From positions 1,364,001 through 1,428,000 of the forward strand of contig JBAJFG010000187.1 in NCBI GenBank assembly GCA_037903475.1: a stretch of DNA of 64,000 nt, given 5' to 3'. This document shows positions 1-12,046 of the stretch, piece by piece (positions within the stretch are counted from its first letter, which is position 1; each line of letters begins with the position of its first letter). A program made the position numbers and the translations under genes. Source of the stretch: Ancylostoma caninum. Its lineage: Eukaryota; Nematoda; Chromadorea; Rhabditida; Ancylostomatidae. Below the pieces are notes generated by a model. That model worked only from the letters and a program-made list of their open reading frames with translations, had not been told where the DNA came from and did not search any database.

Positions 1-711
1 GTATACATGATTCATTACCCAGGTGCAGAATAACCCGTTTCCAAGCCCCATCTTTTGCGGAGAATTCGTAATGCCCACTGCGACATCTAGCACAAGGCTA
101 CGCAACTGGCGACACCGGCCGTTAGCCTCTAGTGCCTGCTTGTGGCAGATGTCTCAATGGACAATGCTCCACGAAAGAAGTATCCAAAAATGGGTTTTTC
201 CACACTTTTAAAAGAATCATGCACACATATCACTGCAAGTAGCGTATCCTAAGTTTCATTTTTGATGTGTAAAAATCTCGCAAACAATTCTCAGATGAAA
301 TATTTCTGCCATTTCATTTTATTTTTCATCACAACGTCCTCGGTGATGTTCTAGAGTAATAATATTGGATGTTAACACAAGTCCTTACCCTTTTTTCAAT
401 AGCAATTTTTTCATCCCGTTGTCATTTTACCATGACGTGCTCTATATAGTTCAAAAGCACGTTTCCTCCCCTACAATCTTCATCATGTGGTTTCTCAGGA
501 TATTGACTTCCTTAGCTAAGCAAAATTATGTAAATTATATAAAAATTGCATGAAAAAATGAGATGTGAATAATCGAACACACATTTTACTAACTTGAACC
601 AGATTAAAAACTGGTAACCATGCACATGGGAAACATATTCCAAGCACTATCCAAAACCAAATACCCCAGGTGCACAGTGGTTTTCCCCCAAAAGTTTTTT
701 TTTTCTTGCAG
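1..711. other. Unassigned 5' flank, no gene recognised
   Basis: Short open frames occur on both strands but none shows a recognisable domain or a convincing splice context. The missing first exon or exons of the GT92 gene that follows (cytoplasmic tail and membrane anchor) could lie here or beyond the left edge. The exon at 712 needs an upstream exon ending after the first base of a codon, and I could not pick one. Confidence 0.5.
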
Positions 712-3700
712 GAACACGACAGATTATCCTCGGCGTATTCCATCGACAACAAAGCGAACAAAATGTGAAGGGAAAATTCGCAGTAAGCAATTTCGTTCTT
801 CTGTCATATCAAACAGATATGTGAATGAATTGTTACCAAATTTCGTCTTCCTTTGTCGTTACGAGAAGTGCAGGGAAAAAATCAATATATTCTTACATTG
901 GAATCAAATCCTTTTTCAATGCATAATTCCAAATGAACTTCTCTTTCCACACAGAAGACAAATGCGAACTGGAAGAAGGGATGCATAGCTGGATCAGATC
1001 GATTAATGAGACTTAATTGGACATTTTCATTCCATTTAGATGTGGAAATAGACACATTGCGACCCAGTCAGCCATGCTGGCCTTAAAGGCTGAGGTTAAA
1101 CAAGAGGGTTAGCAAAAGGTTCTCTCTCCCAGATGACGTATTAACAAATTGTTTGAAAATTGTTTTATAAAACATCTGAAGTATTTGTGTCAGCTCATTT
1201 TTCACTTTTTTTCTGACTTATAACTTTTTCAATCATTTTCACAAGTTGGTTCTAACATTGGTCAAAATGCCAAAATTTTCGACTGCCCACTCCCCTTCCT
1301 CTCCCCCCCCCCCCCCATCCAGGGAACATTCCTACGTCCGCCACTGGATTAGGCATAGGATACAGCTCCGGGCCTGGATGAATTACTGCGATTACACATG
1401 GGAAACGTGTTGATTTACCCAAGTTTATTCTTTACCTGGCATCCATCAACATTTTTACCCATACGTGAACTTATCCCACCAGCTGTTGACAGCTGTTGGG
1501 TGAGATTACCCATAGTAGCTTACATGGGATCACATGAGATTACCAATCCTTCCAGTGACGCATTCAGTATCAGCTCTCAATTTTTTATGGAACTTGCTAC
1601 ATAAACCATGTACTTTTGAATAGGAAGAAAAGCTGAATCTTCAAGAAAAAATTTTATTTGTTTATTTATTTACTTGTTTCTTTCCTTAAACAAACAAAAG
1701 AGAAATAACTCGGTGGCAAGTGAAATGAATCGAGAAGAACCGGTTAAGAAGGAAGAAAAATGACATTCCAATAAGACACAATGAAGAAGTGCAATAACAG
1801 TTAATATGACACAATTCAATGCCCCGTCTCAGCAATTTCGCCTATGGTGGTCCCATATCCATTATATTCCAGACTTTGAGTTTCTGCTCATAGCAAATCC
1901 TTAACTTTTGCACTAATTTCGTACTACTGCAGATACATCAAGCTTCTTCAGTCTCTCATTAAAAGAAAAAAATCTCCTATACATGTATTTTTGTATTTAT
2001 TTGTATTTTATTATATTTTATTTTTGTATTTTTTATGTCTTTTTTTATTTTTACTATTTTCCCATGTATTTTCAAATAACAGGTTCGGATATGTCGATGT
2101 AATTCTAATAAGAAATCCAAATTATTCGAATTCCTATGATGGAACCATTCCATCTCATCGAAAAATATTGATCCAATCCAGGTGATCCACTTCCTGGCTG
2201 ATGGTCGTATGGAACACCCACTGTACTGTTTCTCGAAACAACCCGATAATCGATATCTTGGTAGGATCTGAGCACAAAATTCTTCAAGAAAAAGTCTTAA
2301 TCTATATTCGCTCTCGCTACAGTATCCCACGCTACGGTACAACGTATCCATCGCGGTAAACGTGCCTCATCAGATATTTGCTCGTGGGCTGGACATATAG
2401 CCGAATGCGAGCTGGAAGTGCACACTTTCAAGGATTTCAGGTGGGCGTGGCCTGAAAAACTTTTGAAAAAAAGCGTCTTGAAATCTTTTTTTTTTCAGAA
2501 TCGGCACCACTCCAGAAGTAGAGGACTCTATGATAGTCACTGCTGAGCAACCAATGAGGTGATTTTGGCAACGATAAGACTGCTGCTATGCTCCCGAACA
2601 GTATAACTACTTCCGAAAAAGGCAATGATCTTGATACGTATCGATTGTGGGCCAGCGACGGTTGCGACAGCGGCAGCAACGCGCCGCCCATAATCAATAT
2701 GCTCCAAAATCAATAAATGTCACCGCGCTGCAGCGGGGCAACGCGCTGTACTTTTCAAAGGCTATAGCAGCAGTATATGATTTCCACAAATATGGCAATT
2801 TTCACAGCCAACGTTTTCAGAGAACCTCGTCATGATCTTGTCGTGTGCATGGCGCCCATGTACATCTACACCGACTGGGAGACGCTCCTTGTTGGTATTG
2901 AAACGTGGCTAGCGCTAGGTGCCACAAAAATTGTTGTCCCAGTGCAGTCGGCGTCTACATCATGTTATAGGATTCTGAAGGAGTACGAAAAGAGAGGTAG
3001 GCTACGGTTGATATCTTTTTATTTTAACATTTACAGGAAAGGAAACTCAGAGGTTTGATAAGGAATCCCCCGAGGACTCCCCCTTTCCACTGGAAATCTT
3101 GTACACTTAATTAATAACCTGCTACGATTTAAAAATGTATCGAGTAGGCCAGATGTAGGTAAAAAGCCGCAGTGGCGTGGACCTCGCCGCACCGCATCAC
3201 GTGCGCCCTGGCACTCTGACTGTCTGCACATCCACACTTTCCATTGATATCACCATCGTCATATCGATCGAGCCTGTTTTGTGAAAAGGCAAGCAGGCCT
3301 GAACGATTAGTCTCTTATACATCAGTGAGAGTACACTGCCGGTCAATCACTATTGCCTCATTGAATGCCGCTCGCCTTGTCTGCTGCGCCGCACCGCCTA
3401 CGCAGCGCGGCAGATCAGCTGGCACCTGTTGTTGTTGGACAGTGCTCTCCACCACTTTCTTTATGTCTTTCGGAAATCTTTGGATGGAAACATAAGCAAA
3501 ACATCAATATCTGCAACATCCGATGACCGTAGCACCCAGCTGGTCTGCCGCATCGCGTAGGTTGCGCGGCGCGGCACACGGTATTATGCGGTGCAAGAGT
3601 GATGGTCGGCACTACAGTTTTACTGGGAATGCATGGCAAAGAAGGGATATTAAAGAGTGCGGCGTAAGCCACGCCCAATCAAATAAATTGGCCAATAAAA

Positions 3701-6700
3701 AAACCGAGCTTGAGGCGTTGGCGGGGACTAACTATTGAATCAAGTTTTCTCCTTTTTCCTGTTTTTTTTTTCAATTTTCCAGCTATTGCTTGTGAGCCAA
3801 CACGTGTTTTCAGGACTGGTTATAATCCGAACATGGCCTAAATGGCCAGTTCTCTCGGACTCGAATCCAAATGGGCTTGTTTTGAGCAGAGGTGAGTTAA
3901 GCAACGAAAACTACAAAATTTTCTCAATCCCAACGGTCGCTTTTCTCAGGCATTGAGGAATCACATGTGAACTGCTTATTCTTCGCAAAACCATGGGCAA
4001 ATATGATTGTCTTTTCGGATATAGACGATCTCCTTCTTCCGACAGATCCTATGCACGTCAAAGCAGGCATCAACGTGGAAATTCTCAAGGTGATGTGAAC
4101 CAACAATCTTATTCTAAACCATAAAACTACGAACTAATGGTAGTCACCATATATTTATTAAATAGCATAAAATTCCAGCGGGAGAGCTCCATTGTGATGG
4201 AAAGGGGGCGTTGCCAGACGTCTCTGATTGGCGCATTCGAGCCGCCCGCCACGCCCACCTATTTGAACTCTAGCGGCGTCAAGCCTAAGAACACCATGCG
4301 TTGCTCAGTTGATAGCCGTTAGAATTCGAACAGAGGGCCGTGACGGGCGGCTCGAATGCGCCAATCAGTCTCCCGGCCACACCCCTTTTCCCTCACAATG
4401 ATAAATACCCCCGGGATCGAGTATAAGAGTTGACCAGAGTCCACAAAAAATGTCTACAGAATCGTTATGATAACTACACACTTGGCCTCATGATCATTAA
4501 GGATAATCTATCTCCTTGCAGACCATCTTCGCAGAACATCCACAAGCAGGATCGTTGCTGTTCGAACATCGTGACGTACAATTCCATCTTCCCAACCAAC
4601 AAGTTAGTGCTATTTATTAGAAGATCTGATAAAATAGCGCGAAAAGTCTTAACCTCGGGATTTTTTGGTTAATTGTGAAACAGTATTTCTTTGTGGAATT
4701 TTCAAACCATACAGTTTGTAATATTTGTCTCAAAATAATTGGCGGGACCTACTCGACGCTCCCACGTGGAACATTCTGTCAGCGGGGTGTGGTGCGTTGT
4801 ACCCGGAAAAAGCGATGGCAGCGAGCTGTGCAACTGGCGGATTGCGTGAATTGACCAATCGCGGAGCTTGGCTGCACTGCCCTCTCCGGGCATAATGCTC
4901 CACACCCCTCTCAGTGCACCTTTTTTTCTGGGTCGCGACGCCAGAAAGAAGGAAAAATTGGACTTTTTTGAGACAGACTGGAAATGATCCAGTGAGTTTT
5001 AAAAAATTAACCAGTATGCTTAGGATGCACCGAATACGCTGGCAAAATTCAACTTCAACTTTGTTACGGAGTCCAAACACAAGATGAATTGCAATGTATG
5101 GAGGATGAAAACACGAGTCGTGGTGAATGCAAGTAGGTCAAAACTTCTCAAAAATTCAACTAAAGATGGACATTTCAACAGTATGGAGCAAAAATCATTA
5201 AATATTTGAGTTCATTTACCAATTCGTGCATAAATAAACGTATAAGGAAACTCACCTGAAAATTTAGACCATCCATTCTTATAACTTGGGGTAGGATTCA
5301 TGAAAGCATAACGCAAACCAAATTTCACGTCCTGCGTCCCCTAACATTACATAGTTTGTAGGAGCGCCGTTTACCCTGACTGTCGTCGGTTCGCCTCGGT
5401 TACCATTTCATGAGTTCTAGTCGAATGAGGAAAGGCTACACAAAATTTGTGAATATCCAAACTACAAAAAATATAATAAAAACTACTAAAAAACAAAAAA
5501 ATTATACTTCACCTAACTATTTGAGGTCGTGTGGACTCCGTGAACATGCATGAGACGGGCATTCATCGTTTCGGCTACGTACAGACAAGGGTGCCCTGTC
5601 GACAGGTGGGTACAGCCAGTCTTCATGACATTTAGCATGTGCCTCTAATAATTTGGTATTCCAGGCACATTTCTACCACCTACGACATTCTCACCATACT
5701 GTGTCTAACCCTGTCGGTATTGATATGTCAAATTTAGCGGCTACCTTGAACAGGTATATAATGACGAAGCATTTCCTCTGAAACATTTTTCCTCAACACC
5801 GGAATATGAAATGCTTCTCGTCATTGCCGCAATTACATGAGAGAGGAGGACGCGCAATCGTCCTTCTCTCATCCCCAAGAATGAGCCGAGAAGTTTTTGG
5901 AAAATTTTTGCATTTTACAACAATACGTAAAAATTTTATGTTTGCATATTTCCATTTCATCGTTTGCCGGTCAGTCACTCTTGTTCACAGAATACAAAAC
6001 ACGGCTCGCCTGGTCTGCCGCGTTGCGTCACCTACGTAACGCGGCAGACCAGCTGAGTGCTGCGGTTACGGGGTTACGGGGCGCTAACGTTTTGCTTTTA
6101 TGGCTTTTTCCCAAGTGTACAGATGGGTTTTTAGGCAATGGTACTCTCGTCTGGAATCGTTCAAAGATTTCAAAGACATTCCACTGAACAAGTCTAGCAC
6201 AGAGTCGTTTGAGGTGAGTGGGAAAGGTCCCTAGCAAATTTTCGTGTAACTTTAGCATTATCATCATTATTTTACAACTTCCAATATGACAGTGATGACA
6301 GACCAGAGCTCAAAGAAAAAAGAATTTTGAGTAGATCATGTAAGGACAGAAAACAGTGATATATTAGAAGCTCTAGTGATGAAGACCAGCATGCCGTGCT
6401 GCACAAGTGTATCGATCGAGATATCAATGGCAAGTGCGGATGCGCAGACAATTAAAATGCCAAGAACAGATGACGCGGCGCGGCAAGCGGTTCAGCATCT
6501 ACTGAGGCCTCTCAAATGTTCAAAATAATTGCGTCAGTTTTTGTAAGTGGTATTGATATTGATATTTATTAGATGGGTTATCCATGTGAACAGGAACAAC
6601 ACGAAATGAATCAACCAACAATGCAAACACAACAAAATTGACCTGTGCAACGTGAGGCATTATTTTTTCGTAAATCGTGCCGGATCTGAATTTCGAAATC

Positions 6701-7217
6701 TCAGCAAAAATTTGAAAGTATGTTGGTGAGAAATCTGTAATTGGTTGTGGAAGAGGTGATCATGAAATTCTTGAAGTATTTCCGCGTCTTTGAGCGGAAG
6801 ATGTAAAGAAACTTGGAAAAAGATGAAGATGTTCCCACTCACCATGATTAGGCACATTTTCACCAAGACAATTACATTTTCGTCAAGAAGCGTTTGCATT
6901 GCAGGACTTTGATCGTTGTATGGGTGCAATAAACGAGGAACATTGGACCCTACACGTAAGCCGATGTCTTACTCCACACGTATGCTTCAGCCGACTGAAA
7001 CGGTAGCTGATACCATCTTAACAGTGCCTTACCGTTCGTATTTACAGACCATTTCAGAGATGTTGACTGTGTCGCGGCTCGGGCTGAATTTGACTTCTAT
7101 CGGTCAGGTGTCGGCTATTTTCTGCAAGCGACAAATGTGACTATAGCCGCATCGGATCCAAATTGTGAAGCACCAGTACCTCCCATTGTTTCCGGGAACC
7201 ATTACTTCACACCATAA
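712..7217 (+). CDS. GT92 (DUF23) family glycosyltransferase, 5' end incomplete
   Basis: Probable Golgi type II glycosyltransferase of the GT92 family, which in C. elegans includes a galactosyltransferase that modifies N-glycan core fucose. The substrate here cannot be inferred. Exons, all agreeing in phase: 712-782, 2182-2260, 2374-2440, 2821-2996, 3814-3891, 3950-4089, 4522-4602, 5024-5132, 5526-5605, 5665-5753, 6135-6213, 6905-7002, 7058-7217 (stop TAA). They encode about 434 residues; family members usually have 450-550, so an N-terminal anchor exon is missing. Family landmarks seen: DLVVCMAPMYIYTDW, the sugar-nucleotide and metal site VFSDIDDLLLP (D-x-D-D), EHPQAGSLLFEHRDVQF, CNVWRMKTRVVVNASRVDSV, HETGIHRFGYVQT, HFYHLRHSHHT, and a C-terminal DFYRSGVGYFL. 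The first exon listed (712-782) is the least certain, being joined only by phase and a GTAAG donor across a 1.4 kb intron. Exons from 2182 onward are strong. No stop or frameshift was found. Confidence 0.88.
1365..1580. repeat. Dispersed repeat copy (related to 39430-39600)
   Basis: This stretch within the first large GT92 intron shares a series of short blocks, in the same order, with 39430-39600. The blocks are TTTACCTGGCATCCATCAAC versus TTTACCTGCCACCTATCAAC, CCCATACGTGA versus CCCACGCGTGA, and ATGGGATCAC followed by CCTTCCAGTGA versus CCCTCCAATGA. The similarity indicates an old, diverged interspersed repeat. No coding capacity is seen. Confidence 0.5.
3378..3582. repeat. Fold-back repeat, family with GTCTGCCGCG palindromes
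   Basis: Two short GC-rich imperfect palindromes, near 3378-3421 and 3536-3582, face each other inside the GT92 intron 2997-3813. They share GTCTGCNGC, GCGCGGC and CAGCTGG blocks. The same arrangement, with a spacer of 100-150 bases, recurs at 43600-43845 and 51600-51828, and single palindromes occur at 6012-6053 and 50705-50745. It behaves like a non-autonomous element with palindromic ends. Confidence 0.65.
4192..4401. mobile_element. Palindromic MITE in a GT92 intron
   Basis: Inverted arms of about 60-70 bp begin CATTGTGATGGAAAGGGG on the left. The reverse complement of the right end reads CATTGTGAGGGAAAAGGGG. Both arms then share GATTGGCGCATTCGAGCC. The element fills most of intron 4090-4521. 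I found no clear target duplication. Confidence 0.75.
4776..4916. mobile_element. Palindromic MITE (GGGGTGTGG ends) in a GT92 intron
   Basis: The left end GGGGTGTGGTGCGTTGTACC pairs with the right end when reversed (GGGGTGTGGAGCATTATGCC). Inner blocks CCGGA, GGCAG and GAGCTNTGCNATTGG also pair. It lies in intron 4603-5023. The ACCAATCGCGGAGCT core is shared with 44555-44665 and, more weakly, with 49140-49215, so it belongs to a dispersed family. The two 9-base flanks (TCTGTCAGC and TCTCAGTGC) are alike but not identical. Confidence 0.7.
6012..6053. repeat. Perfect hairpin around GTCTGCCGCGTTGCGT
   Basis: TGGTCTGCCGCGTTGCGTCA is followed after a few bases by its near-perfect reverse complement TACGTAACGCGGCAGACCA. 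It sits in GT92 intron 5754-6134 and belongs to the GTCTGCCGCG palindrome family seen elsewhere in the window. Confidence 0.75.
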
Positions 7218-7283
7218 CGGGTACCTATCCAGCGTAGGTCAGAGGTACTAGGCAATATTGGCTAGAAGTAGTGATATGCCATT

Positions 7284-7289
7284 AATAAA
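7284..7289 (+). promoter_or_regulatory. Polyadenylation signal AATAAA of the GT92 gene
   Basis: A canonical AATAAA lies 67 bases after the TAA stop of the GT92 gene, a normal distance for a nematode 3' UTR. It is the first AATAAA downstream of the stop. Confidence 0.55.
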
Positions 7290-7677
7290 TTTAATTTCTT
7301 CCCATGTGTTTTCTCCTTAACTAAAATAGATCAAAAATGAAAGAAGAAACAATGCAATGTCCGTCCAAGTTAAAAACAAAAGGTTGAGGTAAAGCATAAC
7401 TGACGACTAAATTGCGGCTGTATTCCAAAGATAATTTCAAAAAGATGAACGATGACGGCCTTTGCTGTGGGTTTCGACTGAGCTGACAACTTTGCGGGAT
7501 TAATGATGGACAGCGATGCGACCGTGCCGCACGCTAGAATCGCAGTTTTAGTACCTTAATAGCTAGTCGTAGCTATCAATAGTGTTTTTCTTCCGGTGTA
7601 CATGATGGTTTCACGAGGAAAAAAGAACAAATGCCGCCGCTACGATGCAAAATAAGGCAGCATCAGATAAGCTACAT

Positions 7678-7790
7678 TTATAGTGCATCGGAGTCCGGAT
7701 AACAAAAGATGCGTATTGATCCTCGTTATTCGAAGATCAACAAGTATCATTCGTTATCCGACCAGATCGGACTCCGATGAACTATAGTTG
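7678..7790. repeat. Short hairpin element
   Basis: ATAGTGCATCGGAGTCCGGA on the left is matched in inverse by TCGGACTCCGATGAACTAT on the right, and GGATAACAAA by TCGTTATCC inside. The whole is about 110 bases. It could be a small MITE; a stable hairpin RNA is possible but there is no further evidence for one. Confidence 0.55.
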
Positions 7791-8130
7791 CAGGTATAAG
7801 TGCACGGCGTTTTCGTGGCGCGGCAAGCCATAAGTTTCATCAAGTGATCAGTTCCGTCGACGTTCAAAAAGAACACAAAAAGACAAAGCTTTACAAACAA
7901 ATAAGTTCAAATGGTAAAACATAATCCTTTATTTCAAACTGTACAAATATTAGAAGAACAAGCTCCTCTACTATAGAGTACTATAGAGTATCTGAACACT
8001 CACAACTGGCGTTGACCAACAGACAGCAGCAACGGCAACAATAATCATGCGAAGGAGTGTTAACGAGGACTGTCCAGACAGACGGCTCGACGAAATTCGG
8101 AAATTATGGCTGGTGCATTGCAGTTATGCA

Positions 8131-8293
8131 TCGTCTATCCGAAACGACGGGGTCGCCGACGCGGTGGGGATCCAGAAGCGGCGCGCTGAGACGTATGCTG
8201 AGGTGAGCAGTTTGGCAGCATACAGAATACGTCACAGCCACGCCGCCTCTGGATCTCCGACCGCGTCGGCGGCCCCGTTGTTTCGGATAGACG
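8131..8293. mobile_element. MITE with TCCGAAACGACG inverted ends
   Basis: Inverted arms of about 55 bp: TCTATCCGAAACGACGGGGT on the left, and the reverse of the right arm TCTATCCGAAACAACGGGGC. Both continue with CGCCGACGCGGT and GGATCCAGA. There is no coding content. A diverged relative with the same end core (GTCCGAAACGACG) is inserted in the kinesin gene at 57632-57859. Confidence 0.82.
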
Positions 8294-8793
8294 CTATCTG
8301 GCTCAGCACACATGTGAACATTCTAACGACCACGACTGGTAGCTGACAATAATCATAAATGCAGTAGTTACACAGAGTAAGCAAATGAGCTTACAACTAC
8401 AAATGAATCGCTTCTCCACTGGATGGAAGTGAATAAAAGAAATTATGTGCCTGTTATGGCAGTGGAAATGTGGATTAATGCTCATAAAACTTGCTCCTTC
8501 AATTTAAAAAGAAAGAAAAAACGAAAAGGTCACACCAGAAGAATAAGTCTTCAAAAAGAGTGTAAACTGTACAAAAGAGAAAGAACTTCAAAGAAAGCAT
8601 GGCAAACCCAAAAAGGAAGGAAAAATGAAGAAGTCACAGTAAATGGATAACTCTTCAATAAGAGTGTAAACTGCACAGGAGGAAAAAAAATAAAGAAAGT
8701 TTGATGCTACCGTAGCCCTCATAAGGGCAAAGAAATCCTAGTGGAGCGACAGTATGTCCAGTTGGCATCATTAGGCTCCAAAACATTTATGTA

Positions 8794-9041
8794 CAGTAAG
8801 CGTCGATGGTCGTACGTTTTTCGCGGACTCGAGAGCACGCGACGCGGCCGCACCACTCGCACCAGAATCGTCGCCTCGACAATAAACTATGTATACAGTT
8901 TTCTTGATAGTTAACATCCAATATGGTTAAAAACTATTAAGAAACCCCTGAGTTGCCCCTAAAGCGACGATTATAGCGCAAGCGGCGCGGTCGCGTGCTG
9001 CCCGTGTCCGCGAAAAATGCACCGTAATCGGCGGTGCATTG
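8794..9041. mobile_element. Tc1/mariner-type MITE, copy 1
   Basis: The element is flanked by TA on both sides (8792-8793 and 9042-9043). Its ends are CAGTAAGCGTCGATGG and, reversed, CAATGCACCGCCGATTACGG. Inside, both arms carry TTTTTCGCGGAC and AGCACGCGACGCGG-like blocks. At 248 bp it matches the size of the other three copies. TA target sites and CAGT ends are typical of Tc1/mariner; no transposase is encoded. Confidence 0.72.
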
Positions 9042-9472
9042 TATAAGAGCGCTGGGTGGGAGGAAAAGGTGTGCGTTATCCAAAGAAAATGTGCCAAATG
9101 AGTTAAAGCAGTAAGGAGCGAGTGCTTACTCACAAAGAAAATATCTGAAGTTTCTGCAAGCGAATTCCAGTAAGACATCGTCAGAGCCGCGACAAGCACG
9201 AATTCCGAACCGAAACACGAAGATCCTTCCCACAACGATGGCTTGGAATAACTGTCGCGCAAAATTCTTTGAAATGAATGTCTGCAAAGAATTCAAACTA
9301 GACGAGCGTGTCGAACCCTCAAACAAAAACCAGTAAAAACTAACCTCTTCAACAGCAATTTCGTGGATATCGCAAGACTCGAAAAACCTCAGGATATTCT
9401 CCTCTGTACACTCCCAAGAGGAGATGACACCATTATAGTTCTGCATAATGAATCCCTGAACACCTAAACCTG

Positions 9473-10888
9473 GGGTCGTATCCACGAAACTTCCCGTCGC
9501 GGGAACTTGACGGGAACTCAGCAGGAACTTGACTTCCCGTCCCGGAAGTTCCCGCAAGTTCCCGGTGTAAAGACACTATCCACGAACGTACGGGAACTTC
9601 CGGGAACCTAACAGTGTATTTTGGCTTGCGCATTTCGCGTGCACGGCGCGAACACTAAATTTTCGAACAATAACCAGCTATTTTGAATGTTCCCTACCCA
9701 CTTTTTTCTCTGAATCAAAGCACGACATCATTTTCAACCATGCTGAATATTGTTTGTGATCAATTCCGATCATCTACCATATTTTGAAAATGAGCGTTCG
9801 TTTGTTGAAGTAGTAACACGAGAGAAGAGACTTTCGTACGAGTCTGTCAATCAAAGAGGTGCTACTTGAGACAAAGATAAGTAAAACAGTACGCAATAAG
9901 TTCTTTCAATCAAACGATTGAAAGTAGTCAGTAGTTCGCAACTTGAATTACAAGGTAGGCGGGAAAGATTATTCATCTAGTCGGTTACAGCCGACTGAAA
10001 TTCACCACTAATTCAATTCAAAAACCACCAGGCTCACCCAGATTTTTAGCAAACTCTGCCTTTTTTGAGAGACAAGACTTGCACATAAAGTCCAGCTGAA
10101 TCTGGCGAAAATTTACTGGATATGCTGGGGCTTTACGGAACACGATTTCGACGTAATTACGTAATTTCCTATTTTAAAAAAATGATAGAAAGAAGATTTT
10201 GCCTCCGCAAAAGTGAAGTGGTGCCAAAACACGTTCCGAATCTTCCGAAAATAGTGGCGGTTAAGCAGTTCTGTAAAACGGTGTAAGTCCGTAAAAAAAT
10301 ACCAGTAAACTGGTGTTTCTTCCCGAATCTCGTTAGCTTCTCGAAAAGTACGATCCTTAGAGGAACTAGTCAAAAACGCTCATTGCTCGTGAAAATGCAC
10401 CCCATTAAGACAAGCATGCAAGACAAGCGAACTCCCCAGGACGCAGTTCTGACACGCGTGTCGCGACCAAAACGATGAAAACATCGAAGAAAGGTGATAC
10501 TGTTCAGAAATGAGCTTAGCGGAAAATATTAGCGCTGAAGCCAATACAATAGCCCTGAAAAATAAAGAATTGTGAACCAATTTTACTACAGAACTATCAA
10601 AATGAGAAATATTAGCTCATTTTCAAAGTTTCATGCTGAAAAGTGCACGCAAACGTCGGAAAGGTTACAACAATACCGAAATATTTTCTGTCGGGAACCT
10701 AAGTTCCCGCCGAAATCGGCGGGAGTGAAATGGGCGTGGCCAGGAACTGCCGGGAACTAGCGGGAAGTGTCAAAAACGTTCGTGGATACGGTTTCGCCCG
10801 GGAACCCCACCGCGACGCATACGCGACGCAAACTAGAGTTCCCGCTAGCTTCCCGGGAGGCTCCCGGGAAGTTTCGTGGATACGACCC
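9473..10888. mobile_element. Harbinger-like non-autonomous element, 1.4 kb
   Basis: Terminal inverted repeats of 24 bp, GGGTCGTATCCACGAAACTT followed by CCCG, occur at 9473 and, reversed, at 10865-10888. CTG is directly repeated outside both ends (9470-9472 and 10889-10891). The subterminal 150-200 bp at each end is dense in CGGGAAC/GTTCCCG repeats and holds a second inner copy of the ATCCACGAACGT motif. The 1 kb AT-rich interior has no transposase ORF; the longest frames (143 and 86 codons) are unrecognised. A 3-bp CWG duplication with GGG ends is the PIF/Harbinger signature. Confidence 0.8.
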
Positions 10889-10891
10889 CTG

Positions 10892-12037
10892 ACGTACATA
10901 GGATTGCATGATTTTCACGGAATACCTTGAAAAAGTTGAGGCGTTGAAAATACCTTGAAAAACCCTTCAACTAATACGATGGAGCTCAAGAGAATGCTTG
11001 GAAAAAAGGATGTTTTCATAACTTTGTTGTGGAACTCTGAAGAAATTGAAAACTTACACCGTGTATAAAAACTTCTTTAATCGCACGTCTTGGAAGAAGT
11101 GCCCAATTCTTCGTGATAATGGCATTTAGGGACGAACATATTAAACGGCAACAGCATAGACAGCGGAATGATAGCTAAAACACATATCCTTTTACAGTCA
11201 CATCACTGCGTTTTTAGTGTAAGTATACTCTGAGACCAGCTTATAATACGGCTAGAAATTGCAGTAAGACTTGTTCACCGTTCAGAGCTTTCTATTTTGT
11301 TTGAAAATGCCGTCTTTCTCGGATGAACTTCGAATAATTGAGAGAACGAATACTCAAAATCATTCGACAGTTCGAATACTCGAAACTTTCGAAAATGCCC
11401 ACGAGTTTACGATTCCCTTCCAAAATCACCATTTATTGTGCAATAACAGACTTAAGAAACGCGATGCGGTTGCCAGTTATAATTTCTGATTGATCTGGCC
11501 CTTACCAATCTTTATACCCCTAGTGAATAACCAACCCAATATTTTTTTCCACATATCAGATATTAAACTCTGCTCGAATTAATGAATTCTTACTAATTTC
11601 TCTTCTCCATATAGTAAAAACATGGGAATCGACCGCAAAGTACGACCCATTTAGTATGTACAGACAATACCACTAAATAAATTATAGAAAACCACACCTT
11701 CTGCAGAACCTTCAGTAGGATGTTTTCCGGGAGTAGTAGAAGTCGTGGAACGTCTGATGGATTTGAAAAGCTGTCACAATGCTTCTCCATGTTCGTGTGA
11801 GCAGAAATGACACACTGAATAGGACAAATTGAAAGGAAAAATTCACGACAAGACAAATAAATACAAAAATGGCACAAAAAGCACAACTCACATGAGATGC
11901 GGAACAAATGATTGAATTTAATCCGAGTCATTCATTCGGTTGCCTTTACGTTTAGCGAAGAACGGAATTGCAGCCAACCTACAGTTCGCGCCGGGACCTT
12001 CAACATCAGCAGGATTGAACACCTTGAATTTTGATGG
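10892..12037. other. Intergenic, no gene recognised
   Basis: AT-rich sequence with frames shorter than 115 codons, none with a domain I recognise and none with convincing paired splice sites. I see no repeat structure beyond simple AT richness. Confidence 0.5.
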
Positions 12038-12046
12038 GCAGGCATG

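Noticed and set aside
620..988. 122-codon plus-strand frame
   Set aside because: Only 712-782, in another frame, fits as an exon (acceptor TTGCAG, donor GTAAGC, phase). The 122-codon frame has no family similarity.
8047..8346. 99-codon frame with matching antisense frame
   Set aside because: It is produced by the GC-rich inverted arms of the MITE at 8131-8293.
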